Assembly (NCBI GenBank): GCA_036346375.1 | Contig: CM070518.1 | Span: 1,178,001 to 1,242,000 of the forward strand | Reading direction: 5' to 3' | DNA: 64,000 nt | From: Guadua angustifolia | Taxonomy: Eukaryota; Streptophyta; Magnoliopsida; Poales; Poaceae | In this document: piece by piece, positions 26,801-38,800 of the stretch | Layout: each line of letters begins with the position of its first letter | Numbering within the stretch: the first letter of the stretch is position 1 | Program-made: the position numbers and the translations under genes | Notes under the pieces: generated by a model | Told to the model about the DNA's origin: nothing | The model's database searches: none | What the model saw: the letters and a program-made list of their open reading frames with translations, nothing else

Positions 26801-29800
26801 GCCCAAGTAAGACACCGATAAGAAGGGCTCTCTTTGACCATTTTCGACTCATCTTAGCACTTGGTATCTGGAAAAGTTTGTCATGCTGACACAATTTGTT
26901 TGATTGCTTCCTCCTTTTGCAAGCAGCTATAATTATTGAAATTACAATTAGCCCAAATGAAGCAGACAAAGAGAACATCAATGTGTGATTGGAACTCAAC
27001 ACATTATGCTGGTCCACATTCAGGCCACTGATTCCAGCACATAAGTCATATTCACGCAGCTAGATACATTGAAAAACAAAAAAACGTAATCAATGAGACT
27101 TTGTAATGGTTAAAGAATAACATGATCACGGAATCATGCAATAATCAATATTTAAGAAACACATAACCACATGTCAAATCAAACGAAAATTTACTTTACC
27201 AATATTGTTAAGGCTCCTTTTCTTTAATAATGAAGAAAATGTCACTAGCAGATGCAGATACTTCAATAAGTTTAATCAGGTAAAATAAATATAATCTCAT
27301 ATTTGGGATAAATGAATACCATAGAATAATGAATTTCGAAGAAATGTAAATACAACTTATTTTTCTTTAGCTTCAATGAGACTCAATGTAATAGTTCTGC
27401 AATGGAATCAATAATCAAAATACTGCATGATTATCTATCCTGATTTCTGAGGTACTAGCATTTGACAATTGACAAGGAAAACGTCAAAATGAAGGTCCAT
27501 TAAAACATGCTTGAGAAAAAAATCGATGAGGATGTCACAGAATATGGATGGCCTGTTCTACAAAGATAAGTGGCAGCATGACCTGAGTTTTAGTGTTGTC
27601 CTAGTGAAACTAACTCTTCTATACTGTAATTGTGCAACACCAAGATCATACTCAATCTCTGTTACATCCCATCATGCATATATTCTTCCACCAAAATATA
27701 CAGACATGCCAACATCATGCACTCATCTGAATTATTTAGAGTCAAGCCATCTATAGAACAATATGTTTAACAGGTAACAAGATAAGTCGAAGTTCCAGAT
27801 CATTCATGAATCAATCACAATGCTTTATATTGCAAGTTTACACTACAATGCAAAAACTGCAATTAATTTGACACTCCAAGTTCATCCAGGAGAAAGGAAA
27901 AAAACATGAAACACTCACATTGCACTGCGTGGTAGGAGAACCAATGTCTTGTCGTATGACATTTTGTAAGAGCTTATTTTCCAATAATGCAGGTACATGA
28001 TTATTTTTGTCATACTTATCTTCAATTGTGCAATATTCTTGAAGAGTTACATCCTTCAGCCAGTTGTTCTTTCCTCCAGATGGCTTATTCTTAATACAAC
28101 GAGTATCTGAGATATAAGGCATGCTGTTGAGTGGATTTCCATGCTTGATATTTCCAGATTTGCCCATGCATTCTCTCTACATCATAACAGCAAGGAAATA
28201 GTTGAAACTGGCAGTTAGAATCCATACTAATAACTAATAAGGAACCTGAGCATGATGAATGAACTATGCAATGCTATATTGCCAAAAATAAGGAGATTGT
28301 GAAGATAATTAGAAGTGACAAATATCATACAAAGGTTTGATGTTACATATTGCAATTAAGTATATCTGTGGAGAATTTGTGAATATTATTTGGAATGACC
28401 TGTCATGTCATCGACCAAGGCAAATAAATAATATACACAGGCCCTTGCATTTTGATCACCTACATCTGGCCCTTCTGTCATGTTTTCCATTAGTGTCTGA
28501 ATTTCTGGTAGCAAAAGTACATGAAATGCACCTAAGATATCCCAGCTCGCCCATTCTTTGCTTTCCTAGATTACCCCAGCCACGGATGCAACAACGAAAA
28601 TCTATTATATCTATTCGTTAATACAGTCAAAACAATTGGCTAAAAATGTTACAGAACCAACAACTAAGAAATATGGTCTAAAACTTTCAACAAGTTTCAT
28701 AAGATGGTAGAATTCAGTTTATTGTTTGAGTTAGGCTCTTCAGGGATTCTGGCACTGTTAAATAAATTCAGGGGTTTGTGGAAACTGGAAACAAAAGGCA
28801 TGTCAGCTATCCCAGTTATAATGAACTTCAGAACAGACGAATGAGCATGTCTTAAACCGATAGATATGTTAACGTAGACTTGTATAGGGTGTTATTTGCT
28901 ATTTTTATCCTCTATTGTACATGTATATTTTTGGCCCATTGGCCCATTCTATCAAGCTGCCATTCCAAACATGGTATCAGAGCCAGGCTGCAGCCCTAGC
29001 TAGGGTTTCCTCAGCTCACACTATAGCAGCCGCCGGCCGTCCTCGCTGACGACGCCACCGCCGTCGCCATAGCTCCCTTCGGCGGCGCCCTTCTTTCTTC
29101 TCTCTTCATCCTCTGTTTTCGGTGGCGTCCTCCGCCCCTGCTCGGCTCCTCTTCCCGGAGCGCGATGGTGCGGCTTCTTGACTCGCCCTGTCGCCGGCGC
29201 CGACTTACACGCCGCCATCGCCAGCTGCTTCCGCGAGGCCGCTGCTCTGCTCCAGTGGCGGCGTTCTTCTCCAGCTGCTTCTGCCGCCCACCACTCCAAG
29301 TTGCCGCCCGCGGCCTCTCCAGGCAACCTCCAGGCGCCGCCTCCTCTCCAGCGCTGGCTGCTTCTCCAGTGCCGGTGTCCTCTCCGTCGACGCCCGAGGC
29401 GACCACGGCTGCATCCGTATGACGCGCCCGCCTTGTCCTTCATCGTTGCATCCCTACGCTGTTGCGCCTCTTCGCCGAATCTCTTACCCTCATGTGCTTG
29501 CTTTCCTGTTAGTAGTAAGGCCTCTTTGGTAGTGTCATCTTCTTCAAGCCTCCTTATTGTTTTGAGTCGTGTTTGCTTGAGAAATCTTACTAGCATTTTG
29601 AGTCGAAGCCAGCAACAGCCAAAAAAAAAGAGAAAAAAAAGAAAAAAAAACACTGCCCCAACTCCAGTCCGACGTCCTTCCTCTAGCCGGCCTACTCCTT
29701 CAGTACTCATCTGAGATGGCCACCTCATCTCGTTCCTCGGGACCGATGCCTCTCCCGCCCGTCATGTTTGATGGGACCAACTTTCGGGAGTGGTCCACGA

Positions 29801-32800
29801 TGCTCCGGGTCTCACTTGACAGCCAGCGTCTATGGGGTCACCTCACTGGAGCTCGTCTTCGCCCACTAGTTCCGGTTCGCCTTGGTTTAGCTTGTGGTCG
29901 GGCCGGATGGTGCTCCGGTCCCTGCAGATGTTCTAGCAACATACGAGCAAGACACTGATCAATACGTCGCCGATCTGCAGACTCTCGAGAGCTGGCAGGC
30001 AGATGAGGCTCGTGTTGTTGCTGTCATCTTAGGCAGCATGAAGGTTGTGCTTGCCATGGATCTGGACGCTCTTCCTTCTCAGCTGATGTGGGAGTGTGCG
30101 CGAGCTCGCCCAATAGCAAAGAATGCTCTCTACACCTCTACACCAGAGTCAAGAAGCTCTTCATCAGCTAGAGTCCACCGTCGATGCCTTCTACCAGCAG
30201 ATTACCGACGTGTGGCATCAGCTTGACTCCTTGAGCCTCCCTTCAATCCGACTTGCGACTGTTGTGGCCTTCATCGAAACCACAAGAGTGTTGTTCGCCT
30301 CTTTGAGTTGCTCCGCCGACTTAGACCGGAGTTCGAGCAGCTCCGTGCTCAACTGCTGGCCCACTTGTTGCAACCGTCCCTGGTTGAGGTGCAGGAGGCG
30401 GCCTCAGAACCGCAAGGGTGTAGGTGGTGGAGCGGGTGCCTCTCATCCACCTGATGCCCTGCTGACAACCATGCAGGATGTGACTCAGCGCCTTGAGCGC
30501 ATGGAGTGCCGTCTGGGGGCAACTTCTTCTCCAGGACCGTCTGTTGCCGATCTTCCTTCAGGTATACAATTGCCTTGGATTCTTGACTCTAGGGCTTCTT
30601 TTCATATGACATCTGATCCCACTCACTTTGGCCCACTGAGTTCTTCAGCCATCCCTATGTCTGTTAGGACGACTGATGGTACTTCCCTTTCAGTTGCTGG
30701 TCGGGGCACTCTACACACTTTTTGTTTTCATGTTCCTTCGCCTCGATTTATAGCTTATCTCTGCTAGCCAGCTCGTTGACCTTGATTGTCATATCATTCT
30801 TGAGGCTGATTCTTGTTCTATTCAGGATCGTCTCACCGGGACCCTGGTTGGTATTGGCCGTCGGGTCCATGACTCTCAGCGTCATTGGGAGCTTGACTGA
30901 CTTCGCCTTCCTCCGCTCACACGTCCACCTCCAAAGAGCCGCCGATTGCCATCTCGATGTCACTGTCCTCGCCATCCCTGCTTCTGCCAGTTTTGCTCAG
31001 CGGCATCATCGTTTAGGTCACATGTGTGAGTCTCGTCTTTCTTTGTTACTGAGTCATAGTGTTCTTGGGAAGGTTTCCGGTGATACCTCCTTGTCCTGTA
31101 TGGGCTGTAAGCTTGGGAAGCAGCTACAGCTACCCTATCCCACCAGTGACTCGGTGTCTTTTCAGTCGTTTGATTTGGTTCATTCTGATGTATGGGGCCT
31201 GGCTCCCTTCGTTTTGAAAGAGGGTCATCGCTACTATGTGATCTTTATTGATGATTTCTCTCGTTACACTTGGATCTATCTTCTGACCTCTAGGCATTAG
31301 GTGTTGTCTGCCTACTAGGCCTTCGCTGCCATGGTCCGCACACAATTTGACTTGCCTATTCGTGTCTTCTGTGCTGACTCTGCTGGTGAATACTTATCCA
31401 CCTCTCTTCGTCAATATCTCCTTGAGCAAGGTACCCTTCCTCAGTACTCTTATACTGGTGCTCACACTCAGAATGGTGTCTCTGAGCGCAAGCATCGTCA
31501 CCTTCTTGAGACTGCTCGAGCGATGATGCTATCTTCCTCTGTTCCGCCCCACTTCTAGGCTGAGGCTGTCTCTACTGTTGTCTACCTTGTGAACCTTCAG
31601 CCTTCTATTGCTCTTTAGAGTGCCATCCTTGTTAAGCGTCTCTTTGGCAGGACTCCTCAGTACAGTCACTTTTGTGCGTTCGGTGTGTTGTCTTTGTGCT
31701 TCTTCAGCCCCATGAGCGGATGAAGCTAACTGCTCAGTCTGTTGAGTGCATTTTTCTTGGCTACGATCCCGAGCGCAAGGGTTATCTCTGTTGGGACCCT
31801 GTGGCTCGCAGGATCCGGGTCTTCCAAGATGTCACCTTTGATGAGTCTCGATCCTTCTTCACTCGTGATCCTTCCTCTAGCCCGCACTCTACTTCTGATT
31901 CACTCTCCTTCCTCACTCTACTCGATGCTTCCTCCTATCCACCACCACCCTCTCCTCCGTTCATACCTTTACCTTCATTCTCGCCACCATCACCCTCACC
32001 TTCCATTCCAGTCCCTTCGTCCGCTGCTCCACCCTCTCCCTCGCCACCTCAGCAACCTCTCTTTGCCTTTACGCCTCCTCTTGTCCGTTTCCACTACACT
32101 CGTCGTCCACCTCCTCCCAGTTCCTCCTCCCTTCTAGGTCCGGCTCCTACTCCCACTTCAAAGTCCTCTCCCTCTGCTCCTACTTCAGAGCATACCTCTC
32201 CTGCTCCTTCACCGCGGTAAGCTCTTTGTGATCGGAGTACGATTCCTCGTCTTGATCGCTACGGTTTCATTACTCCTGCTACCGTTTCCTCTAAGCCTAC
32301 TTCCTATCGTGATGCTGTTACTCATCCTGAGTGGCAATTCGCTATGGTTGAGGAGCTTGCTGCTCTAGAGCGCACTGGCACTTGGGACCTTGCCCCTCTT
32401 TCCGCTTCTATCACTCCTATCACGTGCAAGTGGGTCTATAAGATCAACACTCACTTTGATGGCTCTATTGAGCGCTATAAAGCGCGTCTCATTGCACGTG
32501 GTTTCCAGCAGGAGTATGGGCGTGACTATAAGAAGACCTTCGCTCCTGTTGTTCACAGGACCACTGTGCACACACTTGTGTCCGTTGCTTCTGTTCGCCG
32601 TTGGACCATCTCCCGCTTGATGTGAAGAATGCTTTTCTTCACGGTGAGCTACATGAGGTCTACGTGCACCCACCTCCTGGCTATTCTATGCCAGATGGCC
32701 ACGTGTCGCCTTCGTCGTTCTCTATGGGCTCAAGCAAGCTCCTCATGCTTGGTTTGAGCATTTCACCTCTGTTGTCACCACTGACTGGTTTTGTTGCTAG

Positions 32801-35800
32801 TGAGCACGACCCTGCTCTCTTCGTTCACACTTTTCGTGGTCGTACTCTTCTTCTCTACATCGATGACATGCTCATCACTGGTGATGATCCTCAGTATGTT
32901 GCCTTTGTGAAGGTGCGTCTTAGTGAGCAGTTTCAGATGTCTGATTTGGATCCTCTTCGGTATTTTCTTGGGGTTGAGGTCACTTCCACGCCAGATGGCT
33001 ACTACCTCTCCCAGCGGAAGTACATTCAGGATCTCCTTGATCGGCATGTCTTAACGATCAGCGTACTGTTGCCACTCCTATGGAGCTTCACCTTCAGCTT
33101 CGTCCTACTGACGGTACTCCTCTTGAGGATCCTACTTGCTACCGCCACCTAGTTGGGAGTCTTGTTTACCTTGGCATTACTCGTCCTGACATCTCCCATG
33201 TTGTTCACATCCTGAGCTAGTTTATGCAGACTCCTACTCAAATACACTACAGTCACCTTTGAGTCTTGTGGTATCTTCGTGGTACCATTGATCGCCGTCT
33301 GTTTTTCTCTTGCTCCAGCCCTTTGCAGCTCCAAGACTATTCATATGCTTCCTAGGCTAGTGATTCCTCTGATCGTAAGTCCCTCTCTTCTTATTGTGTC
33401 TTCCTTGGTTCTTTGATTTCCTAGAAGACCAAGAAGCAAAGATGTAGTTCTCGCTCCAATCTCGAGGCTAAGAGTAGCTACCGGCCTCTGGATTACCGAG
33501 GTGACACAGTTACTGGTGGCTCTGGCAGATTTTGGTGTCACTGCTTCTACCCTACGACAAGTGTGCTCGACAAGACGCAAGGCGATCAAGATTGCTCGAG
33601 ATCCGGCGAAGCACGAGCTCACCAAGCACATTGGCATTGATGCTTCCTATGTCCGGTCGCAGGTGCATCAGCAAGTGGTTGCCCTTCAGCATGTGCCCTC
33701 CGAGGTTCAGATCGCGGATTTCTTCACCAAAGCACAAACTAAGGTGCAACATGATCTTCATCTCTCCAAACTCAATGTTGTGGATCCACCTTGAGTTTTA
33801 AGGGGGGTGTTAAAGTAGACTTGTATAGAGTGTTATTTGCTATTTTTATCCTCTACTATACATGTATATTTTTGGCCCATTGGCCCATTCTATCAAGTAA
33901 GCTGCCATTCCAAACAAGATATACTATAATAATGTCATAAGCTCTTAGAAGCTAAGGCTATCTAGCATGAAACCAATATGCTCCATACATTTTCACATTA
34001 CATTTTAGATTTCTCATTGTCCTTCCAAGTTCAAAAAGATTGAATGTCAGTTTTCAAACAATTGGGATGACCAAAGGCAAGTTCCCAAATAAAAATGTTT
34101 GTTATGACACCATCTATGCAAGGTTGTGTGCAAGTTTGGCATAAGCCATGTCATACATGGTTTGATATAACTATTTTTAATCAATGAGGGAACCTTTCTT
34201 CTGATTGTACTTATGAACTAGTACTACTGCAAATCCCATACTTGTGCAGCTTAAAATCTCTATGAACCGACTGCCCGCTTCCACGATCCACACAACATAA
34301 TCTCGTCCACACAACATACTCTCATCAAGCCACTTGTCACCATGAGGAACCAGCAAGCTGCAAATTTCCCAGTGTATTCCGATCAAGTGTTTGTTACTTT
34401 GCATTATCTCAATATTTCATGTTTCCTCAAAACTTTACAATAGAATAAATTTCTGAACCCCATCGAAATAGAAGTATAGAACTCAATATCTCCAAAACCA
34501 GCCAGTTTAGAAATACATGAACCCGCTGAAATGTGTGGTTACCATTAGTTTCTTAAACCCTGGCCCATTCCATGTAGTAGTCTAGTAGACAATAAAGGTC
34601 ATACAGTACTTAGTGCATTGACTATTAGAACAGATTCGGTATTCCAAATGCCACTAGAATACTAGATTTTCAAGTGACCATACAGCAGTAGGAAATATTT
34701 TCCTTCAGCTACCAAGATGACATACAAACCTGGAAGGTAACCATTTTATACCCAATATCTTGTCCAGAACAGTGTAAAACAGTGCTCTACTTTAGGTGCA
34801 GCATTGTTGGCATGTTGCCTATCTCAATTACATCTCAATCAATCAATGCATGCAAATAGCATGAAATCATATTCAAACCAATCTAATAATAAACTGTTCT
34901 AAGTACTAGAATCAATTTACCATTTCACACCAGATTACAATTCAACTCCATCTAAAACTTCAAGATCATTGAAACTTGAAAAATGGTTTTAGAAAGTGAA
35001 GTAACTTGAAGGATGGTGTTACGCTTGGATACACCTTTTCATGTGCAACAGCCCCCACATCAAATCAGAGCTTGTGAGATACGGTATAAGCGTGCACGGT
35101 CTCGAGAACGAAGTAGTTTAATCTCGTAGAGAGAACTGAAATAATAGCAACGACACAACCACAATGAGAGAAAAATTTGGAGAAGCCGACCGCAAATTCT
35201 TTAAGCACAACCTTAAAAGAGTTCAAGGGTTGTTGCTCTCACAACCCTCTCGAACATTTAGGACCTTCGGATCCTTGCCATCAATGTTATTAAGTCGTCA
35301 ACTAATCCACGATTAGTTGCCTAGTCGGTACGATGAGGATAACTAGGGTTGTCGACTTGCACGGTTGGACGTCTAATCGGCGACTAGCTGCCACTAGTCG
35401 CGCTTGGCGACTGGCAGCCCATAGTCAGAGAGATGATGAGATGAGATATATATAGCAAGGAATAGAGTGACCAAACCATAGACGCCTCCAATCCGGGTCG
35501 ATTTCAGCCCATGCATCGCCGCAACTGCCTGCCTTTGTCCACCTCCTCCTAGGCCCAACTGCCTCTGTCTATGCCCGACCGCCTAAGCCTGTGCCAGTAC
35601 ACCCCTCCAGATGTGCCTGCTCTAGTGCCCATGTCCGCCTCACCCATCAGGCACCGCCTCTGTGCCTTCAATCCAGATTGGGTACTAGTAATGATCTGCT
35701 TTGCTGCTCTTTCTTTGATGCTCTACTGTGCTGCTCTTTATTTGATGCTCTGTTCTAGCACTAGTAAGTAGTAATGCTGTAGTAATGCTCTGTTCTTTGC

Positions 35801-38800
35801 TACAAAGTTGTAGTAATGCTTTGTTCTATGTGCATTTGTGGCTGTGCACTTGTGCAGGTGAGGTACCAAGGCAGACAAAGACCAAGAAACCATTGCAGCT
35901 GCAGTTGCTGAGCTGTATGATCCAACCAATGATCCTAAGCGGAGGGTTAAGTCCAAGGGCGCAGCATGGAAATATGGATTCTAGCTTGATTTATGTAGAA
36001 ATGATTTGCTCCAATGTAAGCTCTGTGACAAGAGATTCCATGCCGAAGTAGGAAGATTGAAGCGGCACCTTGCTAGGGTTATGGAGATGTAGAGAAATGT
36101 GCTAAAGCAAATGCAGCAATCAGAAAAGAGATGCATTACTACTTGAAGAACAATTCAAGGAAGTTGAAATCTATGGAGGGTGAAGATGATGATGATGATG
36201 ATGAAGTTCATCCAAGTTCTGGGACATCTGCAAAAAGAAAGCAATCAACAGCTTCTTTTGTAATGTCTGGGACACCACAGAAGTATACCAAATCAGTTGC
36301 TTCTATGCTTCGGAAGACACCAGAAGAGGTTGTTTATGAGAGGCACTACTCAACTAGTTCTCAACCTGTGCTTGAACACTTCACCAAAAAATAAAGGAAG
36401 AAAAACAAATAGTCGATGATCATGTAGTTGACTTCTTCTACTAGAACAGCATACCATTGAATGCTATCAATTCAAGAAGTTGGGATATTCTCCTTGAGTC
36501 TGTTGGGCAGTATGGTGCTGGGTATAGATCGGCTAGTTTCCATGACATAAGGATGCCATTGCTTGAAAGAGCAAAAAAAACAAGACAGATAAATTGAAGT
36601 TGAAGTTGTTAGACAATATTCTTGTTACCTTATATAAAAGATTGCTAGTTGCCTTGTATAGAGATTGTTTATCTTGTATAGATTTTTTGGGTGACACCAT
36701 CAGCAGCCATTCCCCTACGCCACAGCAGACGTCCCCTCCGAAGTCTCGGCCTCCGCCTCATCTTCAAAGACGCCGTTGAGCTAGTAGCCGACGCCTGGCC
36801 ACCAACATCGACATGCAGCCACTCAGACGCTTATAACGCCTTGGGCGACACCATCGCTGCCCAAGCTCCGCCGCCGACCTCCCTCCGATCGCCGGTCTTC
36901 TTCATCGCCAACCTCCTTCCCTACGATCTCATCGCCGACGTGCTGTTGGCCCACCTAAGTCACCTGCGCCCACTGTGCAGGCACTCTTGCCGATTTCCCG
37001 TGAAGAAGCTCTAGGAGACAGAGCTCAAAGCGGACTCCAACGAGATCTTAAAGTTCTTTTCAAGTTCGGCCGGCTCCAGTTCTTTCGGTAAAAAAATGTC
37101 ATCTGCAGGTTCTTCAGGCACGTCTCTATTCCTCGCTACTCGGTTATTTTCGATGGTCTTAATTATCGACTAGGTTCTTCATATGTGTCTTCATATGCAT
37201 GGTCAGCGTCTGTGAGAGTTTCTTACTAGCGAGCTATCATGTCCACCTCGACCTGCTCCCCCTGACGCGCATGTTATTCCTAAGGAGGCCGATGCTACTG
37301 CTCAACAGAAGGCCTCCGATGACTATGTTGTTGCTGTGGAGTCTTTTTAGACTCAATTTACTGCATACAAGATATGAATTGATGAATATGCTCATGCCTC
37401 TGCTATTTTGGTTGCTACCATGGAGGTGCATCTCACTAGTGATATTGTTGGTTTGTCTTCGCCTCTTCGGCACAGTTGATATGGGCGTATCTTCACGACG
37501 CTATGAGCCTGCTAGCAACTCTTTGTACTTTGCTGTTGTACGATAGAGCAGTCGTTACAGCAAGGTGATTCTACCGTAGCTGAGTTCTATGCACAACTGT
37601 CCTCGGTGTGGCATTAGCTTGATTCTCTTGGACTGGAGGTTCGCCGCACCTATCAGTGCTGCCAGCGTCAGCACTCTCACTTGGAGCTTCGTCACATCTA
37701 CAACTTCCTGACACATCTTTGAGCTGAATTTGAGCAGATTCATACTCAGTTGCTTGCTCATCATCCTCGTGTGACCTTGTTGAAGGCCCTTGCAGCTATT
37801 CGTACTGAGGGGACACCTTCGTGGTGCGGGCTCGATGGTATCTTCTTCAGTCCTGACGGTGCCTCGTGCTACTCCTCCACTAGTGGCGCCTACTCCAGTG
37901 TCAACAACTGGGGGTAGAGGGCTTCACTGCACTATTGCAACAAGAACAAGCATGTGGAGAAGTTCTGCTACTGGATGAAAAATAATCTTGCTCGTCAAGG
38001 TGGATACCCTTCTAAGGACACTAGATTTCTGGATGTTTCTTCTCAGCAGTCCTCTGCTAGTTCTAACTCTACTCAGGAGATTCTTACGCTGCTATGTCGC
38101 ATGGTTGCCTCTGCACCGTCAGGTTCTGCTGGTTCTACTACAAAGTCTTCCAGTGAGGGACCACCTTCCTCCTCATCAGGTATCACACCATGGATTCTTG
38201 ACTCTAGAGCTTTTCATATGACATCTGATCCCATGAGTCTCTATTCCATTAGTCTTCTTGCTGCTCCTATCACTGTACAAACCGCACATGGTACATCTCT
38301 TTCTGTTGTAAGACGAGGCATTCTTTTGCCTTCCTCTTTTCATGTTCCTACTGTTTCTCATGTTCCCAAACTAACTATGTAGTTTATATCTGCTGGCCAA
38401 CTCACCGATCATGGTTGTCGTGTTATCCATCAGTGTTATTAAGTCATCGCCTAGGCGTCCGGTTGCCGGAGGAAGACCGCCATGGCCAGTCGCCTCGCCT
38501 GGAGGAAGATCCGTCACAGCCTTGCGCGTCTCATGCCGCACTGCCATCGCCCCCCATTGCTGTCGCTGCAAGATCTAACGTTCCCATCTCGGTCGAGACC
38601 AGATCCGGAGGTCATGGCGTCGGGGACAACCGGATCTGGCATTTCCACGTCGCCGTCATCCCCGATCTGGCCTCCGCGTCCCCAATCTGGTCGCCGCTCC
38701 GTGTCACCTCCAGGCTCTAGCCCGCCAACATTTGTGCCGCCGCCATCGGTAATCCCCTTCCACCTCCCTCGCCTCCCTTTCTCTCCCATACGCCGCCACT

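Larger units (their letters stand above)
28867..33916 (+). mobile_element. complete short-LTR Ty1-copia element in intron 1
   Basis: LTRs at 28867-28971 and 33808-33916 flank gag-pol, and a 5-bp duplication AGATA (28862-28866 and 33917-33921) brackets the element. It lies antisense to the host gene. The two LTRs differ by four substitutions over 105 aligned bases plus a 4-bp insertion in the 3' copy, so it is not a very recent insertion. Total length is 5050 bp. Coding regions carry premature stops and frameshifts. Confidence 0.95.

Noticed and set aside
28165..28167. ATG at 28167 as the receptor start codon
   Set aside because: An AG acceptor (28178-28177) lies just upstream and the phase-0 frame extends through it. 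The resulting protein would lack the first membrane segment expected for the AHK2 type. It remains the fallback start if the exon at 51033-51272 is disproved.
29011..29728. Long open frames on both strands around the copia leader
   Set aside because: They lie in the GC-rich leader between primer-binding site and gag, overlap each other, and have low-complexity composition.
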